A DNA stretch of 64,000 nucleotides. Source: Planctellipticum variicoloris. GTDB lineage: Bacteria > Planctomycetota > Planctomycetia > Planctomycetales > Planctomycetaceae. The notes under the pieces are model-generated. The model saw only the letters and a program-made list of their open reading frames with translations. It did not search any database and was not told the DNA's origin. Made by a program: the position numbers and the translations under genes. The stretch's first letter is position 1. Each line of letters begins with the position of its first letter. This document shows positions 44,593-53,090 of this stretch, one piece after another. Location of the stretch: the NCBI RefSeq assembly GCF_030622045.1, contig NZ_CP130886.1:310001-374000 (forward strand), read 5' to 3'.

Positions 44593-45972
44593 ATGATGCA
44601 TCGCAGCGCGCTCACCCGACGGCAGGCGCTGGTCGCGGGCAGCGTCGGGATCTGCGGGCTCGACCTGGCCCGGCTGTCGCAATTGCGCGCCGACGTCGCC
44701 CCCCGCGCAAAATCCTGCGTCTTCCTCTTTCTCTTCGGCGGCCCCAGCCACATCGATCTGTGGGACATGAAACCCCACGCCCCCGCGGAGATCCGCGGCG
44801 AGTTCCGGTCGATCGCCACGTCGACGCCGGGCATCCCTCTCTGCGAGCACCTGCCGCTCCTCGCGCGGCAGACGCACCACCTCTGTCTGCTGCGATCGAT
44901 GACCCACAAGATGCCCGTGCACGGGCCGGCCTGCAGCGAGATTACGACCGGACGGGAATATTTCGGGCCGCCGGTCACCGATCAGGCGACCCCCGAGGAC
45001 TGGCCCTCGCTCAGCGCCCTCGTCACCCGCTACGGCCAGTCCCCCGCCGGCCTTCCCCCCGCCGTCGTCCTGCCGTGGTACGCGCAGTTCGTCGGCCAGG
45101 ACAAGCGGATCGCCGGCCAGACCGGCGGACGGATGGGAAACGAGTTCAACCCCTTCCTGATGGAGGGAGACCCGACGCGCCCCGATTTCCGCGTGCAGGG
45201 GCTCGAACTTCCTCCCGACGTCTCCAGCACCCGCTTCGACCGCCGGCGGAAACTCCGCACAGAACTGACCCGCCTGGAACGGATCGCCGACGGAACCGCG
45301 CTGGGGGATCTGTCTGACCGGCATTACGCCGCGGCGTTCACGACCATCGAGCGGGCCAGCTCGGCGGGGGCATTCGATCTGCAGCGCGAACCGCAGTCTC
45401 AACGGGACGCCTACGGTCCGTCGAAATTCGGCCAGAGCCTGCTGGCAGCCCGGCGGCTGGTGGAGGCTGGCATTCCGCTGGTCACCGTCAACTGGGACGA
45501 CGACTCGCGCAGCGACAAGGTCTCGCCCCACTGGGACACGCACCACAACAATTTCGCCCGGCTGAAAGACAATCTCTGCCCGCCGTTCGATCGAGCGCTG
45601 TCGACGTTTCTGGCGGACCTGGATCAACGCGGCTTGCTGGAGAGCACGCTGGTCGTCGCCTCGGGAGAGTTCGGGCGGACGCCGCGGATCGGCCTGATCA
45701 CCCAGAACGGCATGACGGAGGCGACGGGCCGGGATCACTGGCCGCACGCGTTCACAGTCCTGCTCGCCGGCGGCGGCGTGCGGGGCGGTCAGATCTACGG
45801 CTCGACGAACCGCCACGGGGCGTTTGTGGAAGACAAGCCGGTCACCCCCGCGGACCTCTCGGCGACGGTGTTGAGTCATCTGGGGATCGATCCGGAGCGG
45901 GAGTACCACGACCAGTTTCAGCGAGTCCCGCGGCGATTGTCGGAGGGACGGGTGATTCGGGGGTTGGGGTGA
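44593..45972 (+). CDS. DUF1501 protein, unpaired
   Basis: This is a 459-residue exported protein with the Tat-like signal 'LTRRQALVAGSVGICGLDLA'. Family phrases are 'VFLFLFGGPSHIDLWDMKPH', 'HKMPVHGPACSEITTGREYF', 'VTVNWDDDS', 'LVVASGEFGRTPRIG' and 'GRDHWPHAFTVLLAGGG'. Like the copy at 18726 it lacks an adjacent DUF1549/DUF1553 gene. The substrate is unknown; the fold is that of alkaline phosphatase. Confidence 0.94.
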   Translation: MMHRSALTRRQALVAGSVGICGLDLARLSQLRADVAPRAKSCVFLFLFGGPSHIDLWDMKPHAPAEIRGEFRSIATSTPGIPLCEHLPLLARQTHHLCLLRSMTHKMPVHGPACSEITTGREYFGPPVTDQATPEDWPSLSALVTRYGQSPAGLPPAVVLPWYAQFVGQDKRIAGQTGGRMGNEFNPFLMEGDPTRPDFRVQGLELPPDVSSTRFDRRRKLRTELTRLERIADGTALGDLSDRHYAAAFTTIERASSAGAFDLQREPQSQRDAYGPSKFGQSLLAARRLVEAGIPLVTVNWDDDSRSDKVSPHWDTHHNNFARLKDNLCPPFDRALSTFLADLDQRGLLESTLVVASGEFGRTPRIGLITQNGMTEATGRDHWPHAFTVLLAGGGVRGGQIYGSTNRHGAFVEDKPVTPADLSATVLSHLGIDPEREYHDQFQRVPRRLSEGRVIRGLG

Positions 45973-46212
45973 GATTGAACGGCAGGCGGTTGCTGAGCGG
46001 CGACCCGTCTGCGGCGATTCAACTTCGTGTGGCATTGCCGCCGCGACAGGGTGCGGACGGACAATCATCGCCCGCCTGTGAGATCTGATGGGCAGGCTTC
46101 GATCGGGGTTGCTTCGCGAGCGGAGCAGTCGACAGAATATCAGACGAGTGACTTGACCGTCGAGAAAGGCTGGATTTGTCGCCGGCCTGAGCCACGCGAG
46201 GATCTGCGTTCC

Positions 46213-46527
46213 ATGTCCGCGACCATCAGCTACCCTCATCTGACCAATGATCCAGACGGAACGGTCCGGATCGCCGAGACTCGCTACAAAGTACGTCATC
46301 TGGCGGCCGAACAGTACTTCTATGGATGGTCGGCTGAGGAACTGCTGCGGCAGCATCCCGATCTGCGTCCAGCCGAGGTCTATGCCGCTCTGACTTACTT
46401 TCACGACCATTACGACGAGCTCGTGGCGTCGATCGAGCAAACAGCCAGTGACCATGACCGCGTCCCGATCGCTCAGGCGTTGTCGCGGGAAGAGCTACTG
46501 AAGCGTCGAGCAGCGCAGGGGGCGTGA
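46213..46527 (+). CDS. DUF433-domain protein (antitoxin-like)
   Basis: This 104-residue protein starts at ATG 46213. The DUF433 fold is seen in 'VRIAETRYKVRHLAAEQYFY', 'GWSAEELLRQHPDLRPAEV' and 'YAALTYFHDHYDELVASIEQ', a winged-helix-like domain common in antitoxins. It overlaps the downstream DUF5615 gene by 1 bp, as in many bacterial pairs. The C-terminal 30 residues are charged and may grip the partner. It probably represses its own operon. Confidence 0.85.
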   Translation: MSATISYPHLTNDPDGTVRIAETRYKVRHLAAEQYFYGWSAEELLRQHPDLRPAEVYAALTYFHDHYDELVASIEQTASDHDRVPIAQALSREELLKRRAAQGA

Positions 46528-46877
46528 TGGCCCTCAAGCTCTACGTGGATGTCCATGTCCCCGCGAGTCTGACACGGACGCTTCGCAGCAGGTCCATCGA
46601 CGTTCTGACGAGCCAAGATGACGGGACTCGAGACGTCGACGACGAAACGCTGCTGTTGCGCGCCGTCTCTCTGGACCGGTTACTGATGACTCAGGACGAG
46701 GACTTCCTTGAGATTGCCTCCCGATGGCTGCAATCCGGCCGGGAGTTCCCCGGCCTGTTCTTTGCCCGTCAGGGTCAGCCAATCGGGCGGATGGCAACCG
46801 ATCTCGAACTCTGTCTGACCTGCTGTGCAGCGGATGAACTCAGGAATCGAGTGATCTACTTGCCGCTGCAGTCGTAG
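46527..46877 (+). CDS. DUF5615 PIN-like protein (toxin-like)
   Basis: The ATG 46527 start overlaps the DUF433 stop by one base; GTG 46524 is an alternative. The 116-residue product has the DUF5615 PIN-like signature: 'LYVDVHVPASLTRTLRSRSI', 'DVLTSQDDGTRDVDDETLLL', and 'LLMTQDEDFLEIASRWLQSG'. The acidic residues D8, D10 and the later TQDEDF could form the metal site of a ribonuclease-type PIN domain. Together with DUF433 it forms a putative toxin-antitoxin pair, which is inferred from families and overlap. Confidence 0.85.
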   Translation: MALKLYVDVHVPASLTRTLRSRSIDVLTSQDDGTRDVDDETLLLRAVSLDRLLMTQDEDFLEIASRWLQSGREFPGLFFARQGQPIGRMATDLELCLTCCAADELRNRVIYLPLQS

Positions 46878-46887
46878 AGCGCATTCG

Positions 46888-47022
46888 ATGGAGTACCGGC
46901 GCAAGGTGCTGGCGGCGTGTGATACGGGCGGCAGGACAATGGCGGTGGCTCAGCGATTCCGAGTCAAAGAAGGGCGGGTCCGGCAGATCAAACAGGAACG
47001 GCGTGAGCTGGGCAAGACGGGC
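46888..47022 (+). pseudogene. IS630-family transposase remnant
   Basis: Only the N-terminal helix-turn-helix segment remains: 'YRRKVLAACDTGGRTMAVAQ' then 'RFRVKEGRVRQIKQERRELG'. It is recognisable as the first 45 residues of an IS630 transposase, where the 'A..F.VSESWVRRLKQ' register is normal. The reading frame continues but turns into unrelated sequence exactly where the 3' end of the minus-strand PARG-like gene begins (47025). The DDE catalytic domain is missing. No terminal repeats are seen. Confidence 0.6.
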
Positions 47023-47024
47023 CA

Positions 47025-48008
47025 TCAATTCCCATCCGACACCCCCCACTCGAATCCCCGCTGTACGAGCCGATCCAGGAGTTCCGACACGTTCGACGTC
47101 GCGTCGCGGAGTTGCTCGTACTGCCGGCGGGCGGCCTCGACCAGTTCGACCCCGGACTCATCGAACGCCCAGAAGACGGTCTCCACGCCGGCCAGGTCGG
47201 CGGCGAGCGACTGCAGGATCGTCATGAGCGTGCGGTTGCCTCCGAAGGCGCCGCACCCCCAGAAACCGGTGTGGATCGTCGTCCGCGGGCCGCCGGAGAC
47301 GATCCGTTCACTCTCCTGCCGGGCCGCTGAGAAACCTGTGAACGCCGTGCTCAGAATGTCGTCCAGTTCTCCGCGACGGTAGGCGCCGCTTCCCCCGTCC
47401 GGCGCGGCCATCGCCAGGATGTTGCTGACCGTCGGCGGCGCGAGCGCTTGCGTGGCGGCCGCCACCAGCTCGGCGGGGGCTCGGGCGAACGCGTTTCCGT
47501 AGAGACCGTGGCGGCGTCCCGCTGCTGCATCCGGCCGCGTCTCGATGACGCACCGGCGCTGCACGCCGGTGATCGTGATCGGCGTGGGGCTCCCTTGACG
47601 GTCGACGGTCCGCGGCTCGTTCCCCGCGGCAACCAGTGCGTCCCGCAAGGATCCGAGCACCGGGTGTTCGGCCACCTGCAGTTCGTCCTGCGCCAGCAGA
47701 GGCGAATCGTAGGCGACGAACAGGAGGGGGTCGGCGAAGTTCACGTGCCAACTGGCTGTTGTCGAATCCGCGGGTCGCTCGTACGCGAACACTCCCTGAC
47801 GGATCGAAAACGGCGGCCGGGCCTGGAGTACGCCGAGCGGCTGTTGCGTCGGCCAGCGGGCATAGTTCACCTCCCCTTCGAAGGGGAATCCGGTGGAACA
47901 GGCGATCTCGTAGACCACCCGCTTGTTCTTGTGTCCCATTCGCGGCGGAGAGTCGCGGATGAGACGCCCGGCGTCAAAACTCGCCGACTCCAGCGGCTTC
48001 CATTCCAT
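47025..48008 (-). CDS. Poly(ADP-ribose) glycohydrolase-like protein
   Basis: ATG 48008 gives 327 residues. Near the C-terminus 'TGFWGCGAFGGNRTLMTILQ' (about 237-256) closely resembles the catalytic-domain segment of PARG enzymes (GNWGCGAFGG). Near residues 88-118 'VNFADPLLFVAYDSPLLAQD' plus 'ELQVAEHPVL' takes the place of the PARG loop that normally reads GGG...QEE; only Gln107 and Asp108-Glu109 survive. So it is either a divergent ADP-ribose-processing enzyme or a binder. There is no signal peptide. It lies between the transposase remnant and a REP-like repeat, in an accessory stretch. The assignment is from motif resemblance. Confidence 0.7.
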   Translation of the reverse strand: MEWKPLESASFDAGRLIRDSPPRMGHKNKRVVYEIACSTGFPFEGEVNYARWPTQQPLGVLQARPPFSIRQGVFAYERPADSTTASWHVNFADPLLFVAYDSPLLAQDELQVAEHPVLGSLRDALVAAGNEPRTVDRQGSPTPITITGVQRRCVIETRPDAAAGRRHGLYGNAFARAPAELVAAATQALAPPTVSNILAMAAPDGGSGAYRRGELDDILSTAFTGFSAARQESERIVSGGPRTTIHTGFWGCGAFGGNRTLMTILQSLAADLAGVETVFWAFDESGVELVEAARRQYEQLRDATSNVSELLDRLVQRGFEWGVSDGN

Positions 48009-48074
48009 GATCGGCTCCTCGGAGGAAACACGCACCGGGATGACGGCGTCCGCGAACGATCAGTCGGTTGAAGT

Positions 48075-48106
48075 CACGTGTGCCACGGCTGTGTCAGCCG
48101 TGAGAG
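48075..48106 (+). repeat. REP-like palindromic repeat, copy A
   Basis: A short imperfect palindrome centred on CACGGCTGTGTCAGCCGTG, preceded by GTGTGC. A closely related copy in the opposite orientation is at 49687-49716. Such elements are dispersed in planctomycete intergenic regions. Confidence 0.6.
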
Positions 48107-48143
48107 CGCTCCAAGTCCCTTGGAAACCTTCGGCCGGCGAGAG

Positions 48144-49343
48144 TCAGCGTATGCCCAACGGGTTCCCCAGATCGGCTTGTGCTCCGTGCATCGCTTCCCA
48201 CTTTGTTTTCTGCTCCGGGGTCAGGATTTCGAGCAAGTCGGATTGTTCCTTTTGCCTGTGAGTCTCAGATTCTCCCGGCTTCGGCAGCAGACTTCGATTG
48301 CCGATGGATTCCCGCCGATATTCGTCCATCGTCTCGCGGACTCGGGTTCGCTGCTCCCGGCTGAGACCCAGTCCGTTTGCCACGTCCGGATGAGCGAGCA
48401 CACTCATTCCCCTCTGCTGGAGAATGACCTCCTGCAGCCGATTCCATTGCGAGACCGTCAGCGAAGATTTGACCGTGTCAACGATTTGTCGGGATTGCCG
48501 CCTCCGATCTTCCGGAGAGCTGGCCTCCCACATTAAACGGAACGTCTCGCCTCGGCTCTTGTTCCCTTCCCGCTCGATTGCTTCCAGCGATTGCACGAGC
48601 GCTGCGGCTTCGTCTTCCGCCATACCCAGTTCCTTTTGAACTTCCGTCGCAATGACCAGATGAAAGGGAAAGCGTTTCATAAACTTCGGAACCTCGATCG
48701 GAGCGCCGGTCATCGCTTGCCATTGTCTCGCCTGATCCGGCGTCAGAATAGCCAGCAGATCGGCCTTGTATTTGTCCAGTCGAGTCGCTGCCGCTTCATC
48801 GCCCGGTCGTGGCGTGCCCCCCGCGAAACCGCTGCGGCTCGTCGGACCCGCCCGCCGAAATTCCTCTTTGATCGTCTCCAGCGTTTTCTGCTGTTCGGCA
48901 GTCAACGCCAATCGCCGGGCGATCTCAGGATTCAACAACGCGACTCCACCCCGGTCCTGCAGCTCCAGTTGCTGAAGACGTTGGAATTGTTCCTCGCTGA
49001 GAGACTTCTGTATGGTTGCTTCAGACTTCCGCTTGACCTCCTCCTGAATTGCCATTTCGCGGGCGAATTCCTGCTGCTTGTCCTCCGGCGTGCGAAACGC
49101 GGGGTGTGTCGGGTCAATCTCGCGCAGCAAATCCAGCAACCTTTTCGACTCGGGTTCGGCTAGCCCCAGCTCCGTCTGAACTCGCGGGTTTGCAAGCAGG
49201 TTGATCAGAGTCGATCCACTGGAGCTGTAATCCGGCGACCGGGGAGTCTCGCTGAGGTCAGCGCCCTCCTGCGCCACCGCAGCGGCGGCGAATGCCAGGA
49301 TCATTCCGACTGTAAAGGCGCCACGAATCCTGTACGTCGACAT
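48144..49343 (-). CDS. Exported helical protein with LTxxQ-like repeats
   Basis: ATG 49343 follows GGAGAAG and gives 399 residues with a signal peptide cleaved near residue 24. The mature protein is nearly all helical and highly charged. It repeats short motifs such as 'LTAEQQKTLETIKEEFRR', 'LTPDQARQWQAMTGAP', 'LSREQRTRVRETMDEYRR' and 'LTPEQKTKWEAMHGAQ', reminiscent of the LTxxQ motif of Spy/CpxP periplasmic chaperones but three times longer. It is probably a periplasmic helical cradle or scaffold. No metal or catalytic site is seen. Inverted REP-like repeats flank it. Confidence 0.75.
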   Translation of the reverse strand: MSTYRIRGAFTVGMILAFAAAAVAQEGADLSETPRSPDYSSSGSTLINLLANPRVQTELGLAEPESKRLLDLLREIDPTHPAFRTPEDKQQEFAREMAIQEEVKRKSEATIQKSLSEEQFQRLQQLELQDRGGVALLNPEIARRLALTAEQQKTLETIKEEFRRAGPTSRSGFAGGTPRPGDEAAATRLDKYKADLLAILTPDQARQWQAMTGAPIEVPKFMKRFPFHLVIATEVQKELGMAEDEAAALVQSLEAIEREGNKSRGETFRLMWEASSPEDRRRQSRQIVDTVKSSLTVSQWNRLQEVILQQRGMSVLAHPDVANGLGLSREQRTRVRETMDEYRRESIGNRSLLPKPGESETHRQKEQSDLLEILTPEQKTKWEAMHGAQADLGNPLGIR

Positions 49344-49552
49344 CTTCTCTTCTCCGAAAACTCGCGCGGGTGCCACTGCTGGACCGTCCGCGGGCCAGCA
49401 GTGCTCTTCTCGATTCATCAAGCAGCCGACACTCCCGAACTCCAACCGGACTTGCTCGTTCGATCTGAAGATCCTCTCACGAGAATACTGTACAAGACGA
49501 GCAGCCGCTACATGGAATGCCGGAGATGCAATCAGGACCTCGTCGCCACCCG

Positions 49553-49669
49553 TCACGAAGACAGTGGAACGGGCAGGAAGAGTTTGAGCGGGTCGTCGAG
49601 GACCGGCTCGAAGCCGTGTTGGCGGTAGAACGCGGCGGCGGGTTCTTCCTTTACGCGGACGAGCAGCAT
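49553..49669 (-). pseudogene. GNAT acetyltransferase C-terminal remnant
   Basis: The 38 residues before the stop at 49553 include 'EEPAAAFYRQHGFEPVLDDP' then 'LKLFLPVP', the C-terminal end of a GNAT-fold acetyltransferase (toxin-like branch). The acetyl-CoA-binding segment and everything upstream are missing: the frame runs into the REP-like repeat at 49687-49716. A residual short peptide may be translated from the ATG at 49669, but it cannot be an enzyme. Confidence 0.6.
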
Positions 49670-49686
49670 GACCGGAGATTGGTAAA

Positions 49687-49716
49687 GAGCACGGCCGACA
49701 CGGCCGTGGCACACGG
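49687..49716 (-). repeat. REP-like palindromic repeat, copy B
   Basis: This is the reverse-complement relative of the copy at 48075-48106 with three to four differences. It abuts the truncated acetyltransferase remnant. Confidence 0.6.
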
Positions 49717-50250
49717 AGGTGCGTCGGCCACCCGCCGGCCCGCCCGCCCGACAGATGTTCGCCCGAGATTATTTGCATTCGCGAAGTTGGTCTTGTCGAG
49801 AGTCTTCCGGATGCGATAATTCCGGTACAGGCGGAGTTTGATCCGCTGGGATGACGGCTCAGCCTGTCGAACGCGTCCGCGCGACGCTCCGGGACCGTTG
49901 TTCTTTCGCACCCCTGATGCCGGGACCAGGAAGGTCGGCTCTCTTCCTCGGGGTGCATTCCCCTTGCCACCCGCAGGAAGCCTGCGAAGCAGTCGCTGCC
50001 GCAGGAGCCCCGCCGACCCAAAGGTCTGGACGGCGTTGAATCCGACGGCGGAGGGCCGTCGCACACCGATGAGCTTGCCACATCGTTTCCGAATTCTTCC
50101 GCAGACTTGCCCCTGTTGACCGAGTCGAGGTCGAGCCGCGAATCCCGGTGGGGAAATTCGCCGGGATCGCGTCCTGTTGATGTCGAACACCACCCGCTCG
50201 CGGGATAGCACAGGCCGCCTGTGCGCGGGCCAGAACGTCAGGAGAGAATC

Positions 50251-52299
50251 ATGGCCACAGGACGTGAATTGCTGGAAAAAATTGCGGCCGACCAGGACGC
50301 CGAGGCCTACCGGCACGAGCACTGGCAGGGCTCGTTCGACGAGTACCTCGACATCGTCCGGCAGCACCCCCAGGTCACCCGCTCCGCCCACCAGCGGATG
50401 TACGACATGGTCGTCTCCTACGGGTCGTACCCCATCGAAGAAGGCCGCCGGGACGGTTTGCTCCGGTATCGATTCTTTGACGACCCGGACCACAACGGCG
50501 AAGACGCGATCTTCGGACTGACCGAACCGCTCTCGCAACTGGTCAGCGTCTTCCGCAGCGCCGCCCTCAAGTACGGCAGCGAACGCCGCGTTCTGCTGCT
50601 GCACGGCCCGGTCGGCAGCTCCAAGAGCACGATCGCCCGCCTGCTGAAACGGGGGCTGGAACGCTACAGCCGGAAGCCCGAAGGGGCGTTGTATTCGTTC
50701 GGCTGGAAGCAGGACGATGGCAGCGTCATCTGGGATCCGATGAACAGCGAACCGCTGCAGCTTGTCCCGCACGACCAGCGGGAAAAGTTCTGCGCCATCC
50801 TCAACGAGGGTCGCAATCCCGACAAAGACTACTGCGTCGAAATCGCCGGCGACGTCTGTCCCCTCTCCCGCTTCTACTTCCGCGAAAAACTCGCCGAGAC
50901 CGGCGGAGACTGGATCAAGGTCCTCGACTCCATCGTCGTCCGCCGATTCTTCCTCTCCGAAGCCGACCGCATCGGCGTCGGCACCTTCCAGCCCAAGGAC
51001 GAAAAGAATCAGGACTCGACGGAACTGACGGGCGACATCAACTACCGCAAGATCGCCGAGTTCGGCAGCGAATCCGATCCGCGGGCGTTCAACTTCGACG
51101 GCGAATTCAACGTCGCCAACCGCGGCATGATCGAGTTCATCGAAGTCCTGAAGCTCGACGTCGCCTTCCTCTACGACCTGCTGGGCGCCTCGCAGGAACA
51201 CAAGATCAAGCCGAAGAAGTTCGCCCAGACCGACATCGACACGGTGATCCTGGGACACACGAACGAGCCCGAGTACCGCAAGCTGCAGTCCAACGAGTTC
51301 ATGGAGGCCCTCCGCGACCGGACCGTGAAAATCGACGTCCCCTACGTCACCAAACTCGCCTACGAACTGCGGATCTACGAAAAGGACTACAACCCGCGCC
51401 GCGTCAAAGGCAAACACATCGCCCCGCATACGCTGGAGGTCGCCGCGATCTGGGCCGTGCTGACCCGGCTGGAAGAGCCGAAGCATCACGGCCTGACCCT
51501 GCTGCAGAAACTGAAGCTCTACAACGGCAAGAGCCTGCCGGGCTTCACGACGGAGAACGTCGAACAGCTCCGCCGGGAAGCCCGGCAGGAAGGGATGCTG
51601 GGGATTTCCCCGCGCTATGTGCAGGACAAGATTTCGAACGCGCTGGTCAACAACGCCGACGCGACCTGCATCAACCCCTTCATGGTCCTCAACGAACTGG
51701 AGGCCGGCCTCCGGCATCACTCCCTGATCCAGAGCGAAGAAGTCCGCGACGCGTACCGCCGGCTGATCTCGGTCGTCAAAGACGAGTACACGGACGTGGT
51801 CAAGAACGAAGTCCAGCGGGCGATTGCCGCCGACGAAGAGGCGCTCTCGCGGCTGTGTGGAAATTACATCGACAACGTCAAGGCGTATACGCAGCGTGAG
51901 AAGGTCCGGAACAAGTTCACGGGCCAGGACGAGCAGCCGGACGAACGGCTGATGCGCTCGATCGAGGAGCGGATCGACATCCCGGAAACGCGGAAGGACG
52001 ACTTCCGCCGGGAGATCATGAACTACATCGGCGCGCTGTCGCTGGACGGCAAGAAGTTTGATTACAAGACGAACGAGCGGCTGCACAAGGCGCTCGAACT
52101 GAAGCTGTTCGAAGATCAGAAAGACACGATCAAGCTGACGACGCTGGTGTCGAACGTGGTCGACAAGGACACGCAGGAGAAAATCGACATCGTCAAATCG
52201 CGTCTGATCCGCGACTTCGGCTACAACGAAGAATCGGCCTCCGACGTGCTGCAGTACGTGGCCAGCATCTTCGCCCGCGGCGACGCGAAGCGGGAGTAG
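50251..52299 (+). CDS. prkA: PrkA-type AAA+ serine protein kinase (YeaG)
   Basis: ATG 50251 follows AGGAGAG and gives 682 residues, the usual PrkA length. The N-terminal part and AAA+ core contain '[20 protein letters not shown]' (Walker A, about 115-134), '[20 protein letters not shown]', '[20 protein letters not shown]' (Walker B region) and '[20 protein letters not shown]'. The C-terminal PrkA domain follows ('[19 protein letters not shown]' to the end). YeaG/PrkA phosphorylates proteins during nutrient stress and sporulation-like states and acts with YeaH (DUF444) and SpoVR, both encoded downstream. Confidence 0.96.
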   Translation: MATGRELLEKIAADQDAEAYRHEHWQGSFDEYLDIVRQHPQVTRSAHQRMYDMVVSYGSYPIEEGRRDGLLRYRFFDDPDHNGEDAIFGLTEPLSQLVSVFRSAALKYGSERRVLLLHGPVGSSKSTIARLLKRGLERYSRKPEGALYSFGWKQDDGSVIWDPMNSEPLQLVPHDQREKFCAILNEGRNPDKDYCVEIAGDVCPLSRFYFREKLAETGGDWIKVLDSIVVRRFFLSEADRIGVGTFQPKDEKNQDSTELTGDINYRKIAEFGSESDPRAFNFDGEFNVANRGMIEFIEVLKLDVAFLYDLLGASQEHKIKPKKFAQTDIDTVILGHTNEPEYRKLQSNEFMEALRDRTVKIDVPYVTKLAYELRIYEKDYNPRRVKGKHIAPHTLEVAAIWAVLTRLEEPKHHGLTLLQKLKLYNGKSLPGFTTENVEQLRREARQEGMLGISPRYVQDKISNALVNNADATCINPFMVLNELEAGLRHHSLIQSEEVRDAYRRLISVVKDEYTDVVKNEVQRAIAADEEALSRLCGNYIDNVKAYTQREKVRNKFTGQDEQPDERLMRSIEERIDIPETRKDDFRREIMNYIGALSLDGKKFDYKTNERLHKALELKLFEDQKDTIKLTTLVSNVVDKDTQEKIDIVKSRLIRDFGYNEESASDVLQYVASIFARGDAKRE

Positions 52300-52369
52300 C
52301 AGAAAGATTCACCGCAACGACTCTCGTAGGGTGGGCTCCCGCCCATCGATTCTCAGAAGGCATGAAACC

Positions 52370-53014
52370 GTGTCAACAATCCATCCAGAACCCGAACTCG
52401 CCCCCCGCCGCCGCCCCTCGCGGCGCGGCGAGCCGACATGGGAACTGGGGGTCGATGCGCCCCGACAAGGCGCGTGGACGGAGGAGGATTATCTGGCGCT
52501 CGACAGCAACCGGCTGATCGAGTTCACCGACGGGATCCTGGAGTTCCTGCCGATGCCGAAGCTGTCCCATGCCCGGATTTCGCGATTCGTGTCGGATCTG
52601 CTCCGTCGCCACGTGGAGACGCGGCAGCTCGGCGAAGTCTTCTGGGCGCCGGTCAGCGTGAGGTTGCGGTCCGGCAAACTGCGGGAGCCGGACGTGTTCT
52701 TTCTGAGAACAGGTCATCCGCGGACCGCCGATGTGCCTGACGGCGCAGACCTGGTGATAGAGATCGTCAGTCCCGACGCCCAGAGTCGGAAACGAGACTT
52801 CGAGGAGAAGCGAGTTGAATACGCTGAATCGGGTATCCCCGAATACTGGATCGTCGACCCGGAGACCGAAACGATTACGGTTCTGACACTGCTCAAGGGG
52901 GCAACCGAGTACGAGGTGTCGAGTGAATCCAAGGCGGGGGACGTGGCTGCCTCGATCCTGCTGCCCGGCTTTGTGGTGGATGTCACGGCCTGCTTCGCGG
53001 CAGGAAAGGGCTGA
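52370..53014 (+). CDS. Uma2-family endonuclease-fold protein (DUF820)
   Basis: GTG 52370 gives 214 residues; AGAAGG stands 9 bp upstream. The Uma2 fold has a PD-(D/E)xK nuclease core. 'TEEDYLALDSNRLIEFTDGI', 'KLREPDVFFLR' (acidic residue for the metal), 'DLVIEIVSPDAQSRKRDFEE' (E-x-x followed later by K) and 'YAESGIPEYWIVDPETETIT' are all present. This family is greatly expanded in planctomycetes and cyanobacteria, and most members are uncharacterised. It splits the prkA-DUF444 pair, with gaps of 70 and 76 bp, so it is probably part of the transcript. Confidence 0.93.
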   Translation: MSTIHPEPELAPRRRPSRRGEPTWELGVDAPRQGAWTEEDYLALDSNRLIEFTDGILEFLPMPKLSHARISRFVSDLLRRHVETRQLGEVFWAPVSVRLRSGKLREPDVFFLRTGHPRTADVPDGADLVIEIVSPDAQSRKRDFEEKRVEYAESGIPEYWIVDPETETITVLTLLKGATEYEVSSESKAGDVAASILLPGFVVDVTACFAAGKG

Positions 53015-53090
53015 GCCATGGCAAAGCAGACACCATCAACAGTCTTTCACCAGCCACGAACCACTCACCACTAGCCACTCTGGTGTTTTC

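Larger units (their letters stand above)
49344..50250. other. Long intergenic region with gene remnant and repeats
   Basis: These 907 bp separate the exported protein from prkA. A GNAT acetyltransferase remnant lies at 49553-49669, and a REP-like repeat copy at 49687-49716. From 49800 to 50200 there is GC-rich non-coding sequence without family resemblance. Just before prkA is a 7-bp hairpin (50208-50214 with 50218-50224). No intact gene is seen. Confidence 0.6.

Noticed and set aside
49651-52086. Long minus-strand open frame of 811 codons
   Set aside because: It is antisense to prkA over most of its length, with Val/Leu/Phe/Asp composition typical of shadows.
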